Origin: Glycine soja
Taxonomy: Eukaryota > Streptophyta > Magnoliopsida > Fabales > Fabaceae
DNA: 64,000 nucleotides
Assembly (NCBI RefSeq): GCF_004193775.1
Contig: NC_041005.1
Span: 9,550,501-9,614,500 of the forward strand
Direction of reading: 5' to 3'
Position 1 is the first letter of the stretch. Each line of letters begins with the position of its first letter. Of this stretch, positions 1 to 13,162 are shown piece by piece. A program made the position numbers and the translations under genes. Below the pieces are notes generated by a model. It was given only the letters and a program-made list of their open reading frames with translations, did not search any database and was not told where the DNA came from.

Positions 1-3000
1 GTGAGAACGAACGGCGGAGGAAGGAGGAGCTGGGGAATCAGAAATGGGAGTTTCAGGCCACGTAAGCAGATCTGCAGTTGAAGTGTGTGGCTTCCTCACC
101 GGATTGCTTCTCTCCATGTCCTTCAGCTACACAACACAATACCCTGCTCAACCAATTAACACTTATTAGCTATTTCTCATTCCTCTTCATTCTTCACTTT
201 CGCCTCGTCCCTCTTTCAATTAAAAACAAAAAAAAAAATGGAAGGGGGGGGACCGTGCCTGTTCCTGGGTGCGCGAGGTCGTTATGTTAATCTTGAGCGC
301 AGAAATGACGACGATGACCTCCCTGATCTCCCAAGATTCTTTTTGATTGCTCAATGGTAGAGAGAACAACACATGAGAAAGTTAATTTTATTTATTTATA
401 TATATAAGGACAAGAAAAAAAAAATGTAATAATGGGGTTTAGCAGTAGAAGAAGAGAGAGTGGAGTGTAGAGTAGTACAAAGTAGAAGCTACTCTTCTTC
501 TGTTTCAAAACAAAGCAAACGCCAACCACGCACACGCACCACGTCTTTCTTATAAGTATAACCCTTCCCGTTATCTTTCTTTCTTTTTAATTACTATTCT
601 CTCTCTCTATATATTTTGAATCTCAAACCGCCTTTGAGTATTTGTATTTTTGTAATTAGGGACGGTAAAGCATGTGCCCCCGATGTACCGCCACATGTCG
701 GTTGTTACAAGGGAGCACATCGAAATTACTTCTTTGGCCCCCTCAACCCAAAGCCCAATGTTGTCCCGTTTTTTTCCCTTCTTACTCGAACCCACCCACT
801 TTGTGATGATGATGATGATGAACTCGATTGATTTTCTTTAACTTTTTTTCTTTCTTCAACTAACTTTAGTCAAAGATTAGCCACATAAGCCAACTGCTAC
901 CCAAAATTTTATTTTATGATCCAATTCATTCATTAAAATTATGGTATGGGATAAAATAAATATTTTGATTTGAAAAAGATTAGGAATACACAAATCAAAC
1001 AAATGAGAATAAAATAAAATCTCTAATTTTTTTAAATTAGAAATTTATGAAACAACAAATACAAAGTATTAAAATCCTTATTTATATCACATTAATAACC
1101 AAAAAAGTAATAACTAACCAACCCAATTATTTTAAAAAAAAATACCATATTTTTTTATTCTAATTTTTCTCTTTTTTTATTTAGGTAAACTCATTAAATT
1201 TGATCTCAATTGTATTAAGATAATTAATATCATGTATTTTAGTAAATTTTATATTATTTTACTTGTGTTATCTATCATTCTTCACATTATGTACAAGATA
1301 AAATAATTATCTTTTAACTTATATTTTTATCTTATTTTTGTTCAATCTAGTATCACAATTTTAATGAATTAAACGCAACCTTAGTTGATGTAAAAGGAAA
1401 ATCATGTTTACATTTGTAGATTTTTATTTATCAAGAAATTATTATATTTCATACACATGATTTTATTTTCTATATAAAAGTTGGAAGTGGAATTTACTTA
1501 TTTGTATACTGGATATTAATTTTATTTGTAAAAAACTGTAGCTACCTTTTCCGGGAACATTAACTGTGAATTGAAATTTAAGAAGGAATATGTGTGAATG
1601 GTATTCCTCTTTGGCACGAAACAAAAATGTGGATGCTCTTAGGCTTGTGGGCAAATGGCAACTGTGCTACTAAACTAGTGGGTTCTACAAACAAGCAATA
1701 CACATTCCATGGGATCAGATATCTTGTGATGTTCATGTGCAAAAAGTCAAGCCCAGCCAACTAATACGTGGCTTAGGAATGGAGAGGGGATCCATTCAAT
1801 CAAGTGACCTTTTTCCAGAATTGTGAGATTGAGCTTCAATTCTCTTTATTATGTTTCAGTGAATCAAAAACCATTCGTGGGACACAAGCAAAAAACACGA
1901 AAAGGCTTCACGTGTGGCAAATGGTCATCCCTCATCAACGTTGTGATTCATAATTATCGACTTGGTGCTCTCAAAGATGAAAATCCCCTCCTCACATGCT
2001 CCTACAAGCTTTGATTTTTCAGCTTTTCTTTTTCTTGTTTAGAAAAAAATTACAGTCGATACTAAAATAAATAATATTGGGATCATACCGAACCGAAGAA
2101 GGGAAGCGTAACCACTAGCGGAGAGGGCATTTTCGTCTCTCAATGTAATATAGGTGATTGTGGGAATGCAACGGTATCCAGTCTAACGATAAAGTTGTCC
2201 GTTAGATAGCAAACTCCTCCAACCGGCTGTTTGTAGCACTTATTTCCGGAATATTTAAAATTTTAAAATTCTTTTGCAACTCAGTTACAAAAATGTCCTT
2301 CCGTGCGGAACTGTGGAATATATAGACGGGTAATTTTAGTATAATCACATGAGTTTATAAATTTAAATTAGGTAAAATATAAAATATGCAGAAAAAAAAA
2401 TTAGATATCCTCAAATATGTGGATCAACTCCCATGTAATTGTTCTATCTATATTTTTTGTCTTTCAATATATAGGAAAACAATTTTAGCTCGTATAAATA
2501 TTTAACTCATTTTAAGTCTTTATAGTTTCTTCCTGGGGTTTTTTTTTATGAGTCGTTTAGAGCTATTATATAGAAATAAAAAATAATAATAATTTTTATT
2601 TTAATGAAATAGTCATGTGGTTCATTTTTAATCCCTTTTTCTTCTCACTTCATAATAAATAATGTGTAAAATAATTAAATATTTGAAAAAAAATAAAAAC
2701 ATAATTAATAAAAGAGTAATTAATGTGATGTTCCACGTTATAAATGAGAGATATTCTTGGGTGAACATGAACTAACACTTCACCCTTACACACAACCACT
2801 AGAAATTTGACAAGTAAAAAAGTATAAAAAATATCATTTATTAGAATCAATCTAATTTCTTTTAATAAAAAAAATGATAAGTTGTTTCCTATAATAACAA
2901 TTTGATCATATGGAGATATATTAAATATTTACATAATAAAAACAATTCAATTTTTTTTTTTTTGTTATCTTTCGTTTATAACTAACTAAAGGAAATTTTT

Positions 3001-3024
3001 ATAAATATATTCTATATGTATTTT

Positions 3025-3026
<2 letters not shown>

Positions 3027-3080
<54 letters not shown>
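3027..3080. repeat. (TAA)n microsatellite
   Basis: About 18 uninterrupted copies of the trinucleotide in AT-rich intergenic DNA. This is a candidate length-polymorphic marker. Confidence 0.95.
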
Positions 3081-3706
3081 CTGTATTTTAAATAATTTAT
3101 ATTTTTTAAGTAAAACTGAAGGAATCCAACCCATCATGCTGAAGTTGATCCACATGTTTGATGATTTAGTTTTTTAATTGTTTCATAGTGGAGTTTCTCT
3201 GCAATCTCAATGGCTATGATCATTCAATGATTTATGCATAAGAGAACTTTAAATGCCCAAACTCAAAGAGAAGTACCCCAAAAAATCTCCAAAATGATTT
3301 CTAAAAGCCCCTCCAAAACCTATTACCCCTAGGCATCCCCTAGTTGAATAGTCAGAGTTGCACTTGACCCAATTAGTTTTCGAAGGACGCCAAATGCCTT
3401 CCTTAATATTTCAAACCCATTAGGACTTATCTAGTAGCAAGAGGTTGAGGTATATACATGAAATTTTAAGTTTAATCTCCATTGCCACCATGGTATAAAA
3501 AATCTTTCACTTTTTCTCTTTTTTTTTCTTCCACTTCATGCATCCCCCAAAATAAGAGTACATTCATCAGGGTTGATCATGAAGAAACAATTGTTAGTTT
3601 TGATGTACCATAGCCATATTGTCATATTGTTTTCAAACAAACGACATATATTTTGAAATAAGGGTATTGGTTTTTAGACTCTTAGTTCATCTTTTTAAGG
3701 AGGGAA

Positions 3707-3730
3707 ATATATATATATATATATATATAT
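3707..3730. repeat. (AT)n microsatellite
   Basis: An uninterrupted AT dinucleotide run of roughly 12 units. Confidence 0.9.
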
Positions 3731-3908
3731 TCAAAGCATACTTTTTCATATATGACATTATGTCCCACACTTTAGTGCTAACCTAACTTGAAGCACATCC
3801 AACTAACAAAATCGAATAATGATTTCTTAAAGAAGCCATAAGGTCAATCTTCTACTAGGTTTTTATGACTTTTTTACCTCTGTTATAATAATATTTAAAA
3901 TTATTATT

Positions 3909-4541
3909 TGTACTTATCAAAATCCGGAGTTGGCACATGTTAGGAAGGACATGGCTAAGGTGGGCTCCCAGACATCACACGTCGACTTTGAGAGTTGCCT
4001 TTGTTAAGAGGACAAGAGGGAGGACCTACAAAATAAAAGACTCTGATGCTCAAATAAGTATATAGGTTAGGAGAATAAGCAAGAATGTATAAGAAGGTAC
4101 GCAAGCAGGTGTGCATAGTGTGCTCGGGATATGTTGAGGGTTTGATGGAATCTGGTACTTATAGGAGTGGAGAGGAGCTGTGGGTCCTTGTTTGTAGGGG
4201 TTGTTATAGCTTTTACAGATAATTATCGGCTTGTAGATAATAGCCGGTAGCTTAGAGATAAAGTTAAAGATAATATATAACTTAGAGATAAAAAGCTAGT
4301 AAATAATTTAGTACTTACAGATAATGTGTAGCTTGTAAATAATTGAATACCTGCCAATAAATAAAGTGGTTATGATATATTCAAATAATTAAGACGTTAG
4401 AGATATTCTATCTATTGGGAAGCCCGACTGCTAAGGGTCTGACGTCTGTGCTCCTATGCCAGAGCTGACATGGAGGGTGGACACGTGTCTTGAAGTGCCA
4501 CGTGGAATGTCACGTGTATTTTGTGGACCCTAAACAGTACA
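3909..4541 (-). repeat. 3' LTR of the minus-strand gypsy element
   Basis: A 633-bp LTR with terminal TGTAC...GTACA. It aligns along its length with 9931-10552 with scattered substitutions, so the insertion is not very recent. It is flanked outside by TTATT. Confidence 0.93.
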
Positions 4542-4682
4542 TAAGCCCCCCAAGCTTTGAGCTGGCTTGCGAGTGAAAGAGGTTGTATAGTGTTGAAGAT
4601 TGTCTGATGTCTCGGGTAGTAGCCTTGACAAGTAGGAGGGTGACGAGTTTGTCGAGCCCCCAAAGGACAGGTGTTGTCTGAT

Positions 4683-5940
4683 TGATAACTGCTAATTATG
4701 AGTATATTTTGGGGTTAAATTATTTAAGAATTTGTAATTTTTCTCTCCTAATTTTTCCTTTTTTAGTAAATAATTGCTAAATTAACATCATTTAAGTTTT
4801 TGTGTAGAGAATATTAAAAGTGATGAATTTATGATACTTAGTAAGTAAAATAAAGCCCAAGAAAGTGGGCTAATTAAAGAAAGAAGGGCTAATTGAGGAA
4901 AGCAAGACTAATTGAGGAAAGCAAATCCAATAAAGAAATAAAAATAATTAAGAAAAACATATTAATTAAGGAAAACATGACTAATTAAGGAAAGTAAAGG
5001 CGGACTTACTGCAAGAAACCCACTAATTTGCACCTATAAAAGAAGAAGAGAGAAGAGGAAAAAGACACACAGAAATTCCAACAGAATACAATTCCTTATA
5101 GAAGGCAAATGCTAGAAGAAGGAGAAGCAAGCATTGAGAGTCATTCCTTCCCTCTATTCCCTTTTCTTATCTTATTCCCCTTCACTAAATATTCCACTCT
5201 TGCAATTGTAAAGCCTCCATGACAATGAGAGACTAAACTCCCTTTGTTGGGAACTTGACAGCCAACTACTTTTGATGTAATTTCTCTTCCTATCTATTTA
5301 TGAATATTACATTTGCAATATTTCTTCTTGTGCTTAATATTATTGCTTGTGGCTTGATCACCCATTTGCATGGTAAGTTTTAGGAGTAGCGTTGGGAAAC
5401 ATTATTTTCTAATAGAACTGGGAAAGGGTATCTAAATAAAGTCATCACTAGGGATACGTTGATATTTGTTTAGCTTGTTATACATCTTTATTCTTAATGC
5501 AATTTACTATTTTAGCTATGCAAAGGGATTTGGGAGAGAAAATAGATAAATTAGGCTCTTTCATGCGGGGGACCAAAGTTAGAGTATACTAGTAGATGCA
5601 GGTATAAATTGGAATAATTATAAATAGAGAAAAATCGTTAACATTACATCAAAGAGTAGCTCTCATAAGCTAAGTGTCCAACATTCTCATTTTTTGAATT
5701 TCCTTCTACAATAATATTGGGTTTTCTCATCTTTTTTTCCTTTAATTAATTAATTTAAATTCTTGTTTGATTTAATTTTTTGCCAATTTAAATTACTGTT
5801 TTTTTACAACCTTTCCAAATCTTTTTATTAATCAAATATTCATCTACATAAGTACAAACAAAGTCCTTGTGGATATGTTACTCGGACTTCCGTTTTAACT
5901 TTACTACTTGGGACACATTGGTGCACTTGCCAATCCATCA
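4683..5940 (+). repeat. 5' LTR of the second gypsy fragment
   Basis: About 1.26 kb, starting TGATAACTGC and ending CCAATCCATCA. The ends are inverted (TGAT/ATCA), as is typical of LTRs. It is assigned by its ends and by the adjoining primer-binding site, since no second copy exists in the window for comparison. Confidence 0.75.
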
Positions 5941-6106
5941 ATAATTTTTTGGCACCGTTGTTGGGGACTTTGTTCTTTGTACTTGGTATTTTGGATATTC
6001 TATTTTTAATTTTTATTTTTCCTTAATTTTTTTTAAAAAAATCAATTTTCAAATTTTCTTTTTCACTCTTAATTTTAATCTTTAGTTTTTAATTTTTATT
6101 TTTCTA

Positions 6107-7097
6107 TGATAACGTGCACGGTAGTGTTTTTCTTTCTTGTATGCGAGGAAACAGTCTTGTTCCATTGGATCTAGAGATTGAAGTAACGTGTAGAAGAAAT
6201 AACGTTGCAAGAAGAAAGAGAGAACAACAAGGGAATCAAGAACCATTATCTTTTATATCATCTTCTTCTTTTCCACATCGTAACTTTGAAAAACACGTCA
6301 TGGCAGAAGATCGGCCATAGAGGATCACCTTGGAGGACTACTCTAGTACCTCTACACCTCAGTATTTCACAAGCATAGCTCGATCGAAAGTTCAAGCTGC
6401 CAACATCACTTATCCATATTCTCTCATCTAGTTGATTCAAGGCAATCTCTTTCATAGGCTACCCAATGAAGATCCATATGCCCACCTTGCTACATACATA
6501 GAGATTTGCAACACAATGAAAATAGATGGAGTTCCTGAAGATGCCATCCGCCTCAACCTATTCTCCTTCTCCTTGGCTGGTGAAGCAAAAAGATGGATGC
6601 ACTCGTTCAAGGGAAACAACTTGCGGACATGGGAAAAGGTGGTGGAGAAATTTTTGAAGAAATATTTTCCAAAGTCCAAGACTGTTGAGGGAAAGGTGGA
6701 AATCTCTTCATTCCACCAATTCCCCGATGAATCACTGAGTGAAGCTCTTGATCGCTTCCATGGTTTACTCTGAAAGACTCACACCCACGAGTTTAGTGAG
6801 CCAGTTCAACTCAATATCTTCATTGATGCCTTGTGACCTCATTCGAAGTAGTTACTTGGTGTCGCTGCTGGTGGGAAGATCAAACAAAAGACACCTGATG
6901 AAGCTATGGAGTTGATTGAAAATATGGCAGCCAGTGACTATGTCATCCTTCGTGATCAAGCCTAAACACCTACAAAGAAGAGTATTTTTGAGCTCACATC
7001 ACAAGACGCACTACTAGTCCAGAACAAGCTCTTAGCCAACCAACTAGAGACCCTCATAGAGACGTTAAGCAAGCTTCCTAAACAATTTGTAGAATGA
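6107..7097 (+). pseudogene. Gag polyprotein remnant (Retrotrans_gag type)
   Basis: The longest clean stretch is 6432-6773. It contains the retrotransposon gag capsid-type segment with landmarks NLFHRLPNEDPYAHL, SLAGEAKRWMHSF and SSFHQFPDESLSEAL. The same frame continues to about 7097 through several stops (after HGLL at 6773, in DAL*PHSK, and in DQA*TPT) with gag-like text such as LIENMAASDYVILRD. A stop also lies just upstream, before LIQGNLF. The protein would have formed the particle shell of the retrotransposon. It is broken in several places and truncated by the junction at 7098. Confidence 0.8.
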
Positions 7098-9861
7098 CTT
7101 CACTTTTTCAACGAGCTTGGGGAAAAACCTGAACAGGGATGCTAGTCTTTCATTTAGCTTTTGAACTTCCTGAACATTAGTCGGATTGCACATCTCCAAA
7201 ATAACAGCACATTTCTCGAGGTTGGCTTCTATTCCCTCGATGTGTGATCATAAAGCCCAAGAACTTGCCTCCGTCGACCCCAAAAGTACATTTTTCCAGG
7301 TTGAGGCGCATGTCGTATTTGTTGAGCTCTTCGAAGACCTCTTCCAGGTCTTCCACTTGTTGGGCTATGCTCTAAGATTTGACAACCATGTCACCAACGT
7401 AGACCTTAACGTTTCGTCAAATTTGCTGCTTGAAAATCCGGTACATCAATCTCTTATATGTAGCGCTTGCATTTTTTAGGCTGAAGGGCATCACCATGTA
7501 GTAAAAGTTGACATCTTCAGTGGTAAATGTCATTTTCTCATCTTTGGGGCACGCCTTATTTAGATCAGTATAGTTAGTGCACATTCGTCATTTGTCGTTG
7601 GCCATTTTGACCATGACGATGTTGGCAAGCCAGGTAGACTATCTGACTTCTCTAATGAAGTTAACATTGAGGAGTTTGTCCACTTCTTCTCTGACTGCTT
7701 TGCATCGTTTTTCTCCCATCTTTCTTTTTTTGTGATACCGATTTTGCCTGGGGACAGATGGTGAGCTTGTGGCAAATAATGTTGGGGTGGATTCCTGGCA
7801 TGTTAGATGGCTACTAAGTGAACATGTATGTGTTCCTATGTAGAACATCAGCGATGCACCTGCGCTCATGGCTGGTGACGTCCCTACTGAGCTGCGTACA
7901 CTGCCCAGGTTTGGGTTCAAGCTGCAGCTTGATGAGCTCTTCGATGGGCTTTGGGCCTCTGTTAGAAGAGTTGTTGCACAGATCTATATCAAATTTTTCG
8001 TCAACACTTGCTTGGTAGACGTTCAGGGCTCGGATTTGAGGCCTTTTCACACTCATGACTTGAGTACCTTCAGCCGATGTAGGATGAGGCTTGACAGGCT
8101 CCCTAGTGGGAGGATAAGGTGCCACCTTTAGGCTTTCTGCGTAGCACTATCCTTCTTGCTTTTGATCTGCTTTGATAGCCACAATCTCCCTCGTCAGGGT
8201 GGGGAACCTCATCTTTAGATGCGACGTGGAGACGATGGCTCTAAACTCGTTAAGTGTCTTCCTGGAAATCAAAGAAAAATACAATGTATTTGCATCAACT
8301 AGTAAATATAGTTGGCCTTGACCGAAAGTGGTCATTAGGTCTACGTAGCCTCTGGTCTTTACTCCTCCTGCGAAGCCAAGGAGTGGACTGGCATGAGGTT
8401 GGACCATGTCAAGCGAGACTTTGAGCCTCTAGAAAGTTTTCCAATATAGGATGTCAGTGGAGCTGCCCTGGTTGATGAGTACCTTGGATATCATGAAGTT
8501 TGTAATGATGATGGAGATAACCATGGGGTCATCTTGGTTGATGGGGTTAATACCCTTGAAGTCTCTATATGTGAAAGTGATAGGAGGGAGACTTCGTTGT
8601 GATGGTGGGTCGAAAAAGTTGATGTTAATGTTCCAAATGGCGTGAAGATGGCGTTTACGAGACTGGCTGGACTATCTTCCATAGGAAAATCCACCTGCAA
8701 TGGTGTTGATTACACCTATGATTTGTTGGACGGATTCGTGTTCTTGTGGAGGTTTTCGTTCGCGCCTATGTTGTTGGTGTCTCTGTTTGCCTTGATCTTC
8801 TGTTCTGTCTATTCTTCTGTCTGCATCGTGATTCCTATGTTGCTCTTCTTGGTGTCCTCCAGGTCTTGCTCCTGCTTGGTGGTTGTCTGGCCTTTAAAAA
8901 AACTGAGTTAAGTACCCAACATGTATAAGTTCTTTTATCTTGTCCTTCAGGGCCCAACAGTCCTTTGTGTTATGACCGATACTGCGATGGTACCTGCAAT
9001 ATATGGTCGCGTCTAACCCCAGTCTAGGAGGTTCCGTTGGAGGTAGCCTGATGGGTACCTCTAAGTTGAAAGCTTCCTTAAGGATCGTAGTGCGGTTGGC
9101 CATCAAGGGTGTGTAATGCTCATATCTGGGCCTTTTGGGAAAGGCTGACGCTTGTCTGGCTTGTGTCTCTTGTTCGACTTGTGTGAGTCATTCTTGGTGT
9201 TTTCTTCTCGCTTGTCATGCTTTTGTCCTAAATCTGGACATTTCTTCCATCTGAATGTAGTCCTTGGCTTTTTCATGCAACTCGTCCATGCTACCGAGGT
9301 TTTTTTGCACAAATTGTCCGCGAACTTGCTGGGCCGTAGAGCAAGGAGCATGGAATGCGGTTAAGATTTCAAATCTTAACGACTATGTGCCCAAATCAGT
9401 CGATGAATTTTCTGAGAGACTTGTCATCTGCTTGTCGCAGACTTGCCAAGGCATCAAAAGTCATGCGATAAGATTAATTGGTTGCATATTGCACACTGAA
9501 GCGTTTGACGAGGGCGTCGAAGCTATCTATGGATCTTGGTGGGAGTCAACCGTACCAGATCAATACTGCCCCCTTGAGGGACGTTGGGAAGACACGACAT
9601 AGGATTGCATCGTCATTGGTCTACAGATTTGCCTGAGTCAATGTGTGAGCAGAGTGCTCGTTGCCCTAGGGACGTCTGACATGAGCCTCCAACTGACCAT
9701 GGTCAGCGTTTAGCTTTCTCAACTCCTCCCCATGGCTTTGCTCCATCTCCACCATGCGGTTTTGGAGTTGCTAAAGAGTATTTGTGTCTGTCATGGCTGC
9801 TGGTGAAAGGTTAGAGCCTTCGAAAGGGGTCTCGTGTCTGAGGCCAGACTGAGTGCTAACC
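7098..9861 (-). pseudogene. Gag-protease-RT polyprotein remnant of the gypsy element
   Basis: Reading the minus strand from about 9861 downward there is a gag-like region. Next comes a zinc-knuckle-like segment around 8900-9000 (CRYHRSIGHNTKDCWALK), then a retropepsin-like segment near 8350-8500 (QGSSTDILY) and a reverse transcriptase from about 7800 to 7098. The RT catalytic YVDD motif reads YVGD near 7390, so one catalytic aspartate is lost. After it comes GIEANLEKC, the usual lead into the RT thumb and RNase H region, and homology then stops abruptly at about 7098 where plus-strand sequence begins. In-frame stops and frame changes are frequent throughout. The lineage looks like the Tat/Ogre-related gypsy elements of legumes; that is inference from motif style. 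It is non-functional. Confidence 0.85.
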
Positions 9862-9930
9862 ATGGGTGAAAGAAAGAGATGACAAGAGACCACGGGGTAT
9901 GTTTTACCGCAACCTATGGTGGGCGCTAGA

Positions 9931-10552
9931 TGTACTTACCAAAATCCGGAGCTGGCACATGTCAGGGTGGACGTGGCTAAGGTGGACTCCTGGACTTCAC
10001 ACGTCGGCTTTGAGAGTTGTTTTTGTTAAGAGGACAAGAGGGGGGACATGCAAAACAAAGTACTCCAATGCTGAAGTAAGTATATGAGTTAGGAGAATAA
10101 ATAAGAATGTACACAAGCAGGTGTGCGTAGTGTGCTTTAGATGTGTTAAGGGTTCGACGGAACCTGATATTTATAGGAGGGAAGTGGAGGTGCGGGTCCT
10201 TGTTTGTAGGGGTTGTTATAACCTTTGCAGATAATTATTGGCTTGTAGATAATAGTCGATAGTTTATAGATAAAGTTAGCGATAATATATAGCTTAGGGA
10301 TAAAAGCTAGTAGATAATTTAGTACTTACAAATAATGTGTAGCTTGTAAATAATTGAATATCTACCAAGAGATAAAGTGGTTACGGTATAGTCAAATAAT
10401 TAAGAGGTTAGAGATAATCTATCTATTGGAGAGTCCGGCTGTTAAGGGCTGAACGTCTATGCTTCTATGACAGGACTGACATAAAAGATAAACAGGTGTC
10501 TCGTAGTGCAATGTAAGATGACACGTATATTTTGTGGACCTTAAACAATACA
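9931..10552 (-). repeat. 5' LTR of the minus-strand gypsy element
   Basis: A 622-bp LTR paired with 3909-4541. The matching TTATT duplication follows at 10553-10557. The inner edge is next to the tRNA-Lys-type primer-binding site, which fixes the element's orientation as minus. Confidence 0.93.
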
Positions 10553-10557
10553 TTATT

Positions 10558-12248
10558 CATGTATAATGACAATCTTTAGATAACAAAAAACATAATAATT
10601 GGATGGTTTTGTATTGTAGGGAGAAGTCCAAGTATTAGTGCATGTTTAATTAGAAAAACGTATTATGAGTCTATGATAATTAATTAGCATCAATTTCATC
10701 TTATCTTTGCTTCCATTTATCTTCTATAAAGGCTTGCCAGCTGGTGACCTTTCATCCTAATTAACTGAAGAACTCACTGAAAAGTCTGCATCAAGGTCTG
10801 GTAGTGACACCAGAAAAGCTTGATGGCTGCAAAATTTTAAAACTCAGTTGTGAAAATGGCACGTCATATTTGAGAAGAAACTTACAACAAGTAAAGGATA
10901 AACGAGTCAAGCATTTATGGATCACTTAGCTGGTAAGCTTTATTGAGTTTAGTATATATTTTGGATTTTACCATTGATAATTTCCATTAGGCAATAGAGC
11001 AATGTGTATTACATTTTATTTGACTTTGGAATAATACAACCGTCTGAACCTATGATGATCCTGGCTTATACAAAACATAATTAGGAAGAGAGTAACTGAT
11101 TTCAAAAGAAAAATGAACACGACTTCTTGAGGAATGGACTCCTAAGCATGAGCGTGATTTCTAAAAATCACAAGTTATTATTATGTAATACATGTTTAAT
11201 ATAGTGAGTTAGATATTCACGAAATACGGGTGACCTATTTAGCAATTAATATTATCTATATGCTTTGGCCGTGGTCGAGACACATTAATTAATCTAGTTA
11301 AAAGTCTTTGAAATAATTTGTTCTTAGTCTGTAAGAATGACAAGGAGACAAATTGGGATTGAATTTAAGAAAAGCTAGGATTAAAAATTAAAACTAAAAC
11401 TCAATCTCCTTCTCGTTCAGGTTGTGAATATATATACAAAATGTGATCAAATTATCTTTCATTCTCACTCATTATTTTCTTTTAATCTAATAATCAAATT
11501 AAAGATGAATTATTTATTAAAATCATTAGATTAAAGGAAAATGAATTATAAAGACAGAGAGTAACTATATTAAACTTACTCTTAAAATAACTACATGATC
11601 TCTTCTCTCTACATTAATTTCAAAAATAAAATACTTAATTAAGAGTTAAATTAAATTTTTAATAATTTGTGTAATTTTAAATTAATTTATTATTTAATAA
11701 TAATTACAATTTAAATTATTTAATTGTTATACTAATTAATTTATAATTTAATTTTCAAATATATATACGACAGAGCGGGTTCAAGAGTAGCCACCGTTTA
11801 CATTCCCAAACCAAATCCTAGTTTTTTTAAGTGAAAAAAACTCAAACCTGAATGTAAACTCATTTTCCTCATCAAAGTTGGATTTGGTCAGGTCAAAGAG
11901 ATGCCCATAAATTTTAATTTAGTTTCCATACCTATTGATCTGAGATGCTTCAAATAATTTAGACCCATTATAACTGTCCACATAAGTAGCTAATGTACCC
12001 TCTCATAAGATTTGGCATCATTTTTCTATTTCCTATCACATTATGTGACCTGAAAAACAGCATGATCTACCCATAGATCAAGGGCTTACATAATTAAGGA
12101 CTCTTGGTATTTTATGTCGAGATGAAGATATATATTCACAATTATCCTTATACATTTTTAACATCCCACACCTAAATAAATATCATAAATCTCCTCAAGA
12201 TAACTTCTTTATTCTAATACATTGTTACATTACTTAACTCATTACTGG
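10558..12248. other. Intergenic DNA, nothing recognised
   Basis: About 1.7 kb of AT-rich DNA between the gypsy element and the direct duplication. I find no convincing reading frame, RNA gene or transposon end. Confidence 0.5.
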
Positions 12249-12567
12249 CTTCAATGTCGAATTTTTATAAGTATCACACCCCTTTTGGTTCAACCACAAA
12301 CCAAAAGAAGAGACTATCAAAGAGAGTATAAGTCACATGTTTAGATCCACCTCGGAGCACAACTTAGTATTAGAATTTGAATTAAATTTGTGAAAAAATA
12401 TGCACTCATAAGTAGTTTAGGCCAATATCAAAATGAAGTAGAATTATCAAACCCAAATATTAAAACAGTTTGATAGCAGAATGGTTGGGAGGTCAAATTG
12501 CTAGTTGCTAGTGGTCCTCCATGTTTTAATCTGTACCACATTAATCTATATTTCGAATTTTGATTTT
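12249..12567 (+). repeat. Direct repeat copy A (about 320 bp)
   Basis: Starts cttcaatgtcgaattttta and aligns over its length with 13163-13482 with small indels and substitutions. The copies are in the same orientation, about 0.6 kb apart. The sequence encodes nothing I recognise. Confidence 0.88.
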
Positions 12568-13162
12568 AAGCGATGGCTAGGAGGTCAAAGATGAATGGAG
12601 GCGCCCACTGTTGATTGTTGATTATGGTGGATGTGGTTAAAAGAAAAAGAAGATGAATACAAAGAGGAAATTACCTTCTTCGGCACCATGATTTGAGAAT
12701 TATGAACATTTTTGTTGTGGAGTTCTCTGGATTTGGTTTTTTCTCTAAATGAGTTTGGGACTTTTGGTTGATTTGGGGTGTGATGATCCTTCTCATCATT
12801 CTTGGAGTTTTCAAGAAGAAGACACAAGAAGCAATAGATCGAGGGCACAAGAAGCACAATGGACAGAGGTTAGAAACAATAAAGGACGGAGAAGTGGAAT
12901 TGCAAGCACGAGAAATAAAAATTTAATTTATTATTTAACTTAAAATTAAAGAGGATCAACAGTAAAAACATCTTAGTAACTACAAAAGTAAAGACGATTT
13001 TCTAAAAATCAACGTAAACACCTTTTATCAAAGACTGTTTTTATATAATCGTCTTAAACAAGTTGGATTTAATTTCAAAAATGTCATCGCTTATTTTTCT
13101 ACATCAATTTTTAAAAAACCGACTTAGATTTAACGATGTTAAAACATCTTTTTTTAGTAGTG
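12568..13162. mobile_element. Truncated CACTA element end between direct repeats
   Basis: The right edge ends in TTTTTTTAGTAGTG at 13162, the inverse of a CACTA terminus (CACTACTAAAAA). Inside it are degenerate subterminal repeats built on AAGACG/CGTCTT (about 12980-13060). No matching CACTA start is seen on the left, so this is a partial element. The direct repeat copy B starts on the very next base. Confidence 0.6.

Larger units (their letters stand above)
1..3903. other. AT-rich intergenic DNA with no recognised gene
   Basis: I see no gene I can name here. A GC-richer patch at 1-360 holds two short plus-strand frames: 44-169, starting MGVSGHVSRS, and 238-360, a 40-residue frame ending in an acidic DDDDLPDLP stretch. 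Neither matches a family I know. They could be the edge of a gene lying to the left. From 361 on, the sequence is AT-rich with simple repeats and only scattered short frames. Confidence 0.4.
4683..7097 (+). mobile_element. Second Ty3/gypsy fragment (5' LTR plus gag), inserted in the first element
   Basis: A second, plus-strand gypsy fragment replaces the 3' part of the first element. A putative LTR at 4683-5940 begins TGAT and ends ATCA. It is followed after nine bases by a primer-binding site at 5950-5967 that resembles the complement of plant tRNA-Asp, with a few transitions. A gag remnant follows to about 7097. No second LTR, protease, RT or integrase is present, so this is a 5' fragment. 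The abrupt switch at 7097/7098 to minus-strand RT sequence marks the junction. Confidence 0.82.
3909..10552 (-). mobile_element. Ty3/gypsy LTR retrotransposon (minus strand), nested and defective
   Basis: Two direct LTRs (3909-4541 and 9931-10552) begin TGTACTTA and end in TACA. They are bounded by a perfect 5-bp target-site duplication, TTATT, at 3904-3908 and 10553-10557. Coding remnants between them run on the minus strand: gag with a zinc-knuckle-like segment, a protease-like segment and reverse transcriptase, in Ty3/gypsy order. The primer-binding site lies just inside the right LTR (about 9910-9928) and resembles the complement of the tRNA-Lys(CUU) 3' end. A purine tract (minus strand TTGGGGGGCTTA) abuts the left LTR. 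The RNase H and integrase part is missing, its place taken by a second element (4683-7097). The reading frames carry many stops, so the copy is dead. Confidence 0.93.

Noticed and set aside
238..360. 40-codon frame ending RFFLIAQW at the left edge
   Set aside because: It starts after a poly-A run and contains a poly-G run. It has no recognisable family, so it is mentioned only inside the left intergenic entry.
1580..1800. Possible gene fragment (VNVPGKG / MAGLDFLHMN frames)
   Set aside because: Short, overlapping on one strand, without recognisable motifs or splice context.
7868..9602. Plus-strand frames of 60-112 codons between 7818 and 9602
   Set aside because: They are shadows of the minus-strand gag-protease-RT remnant.
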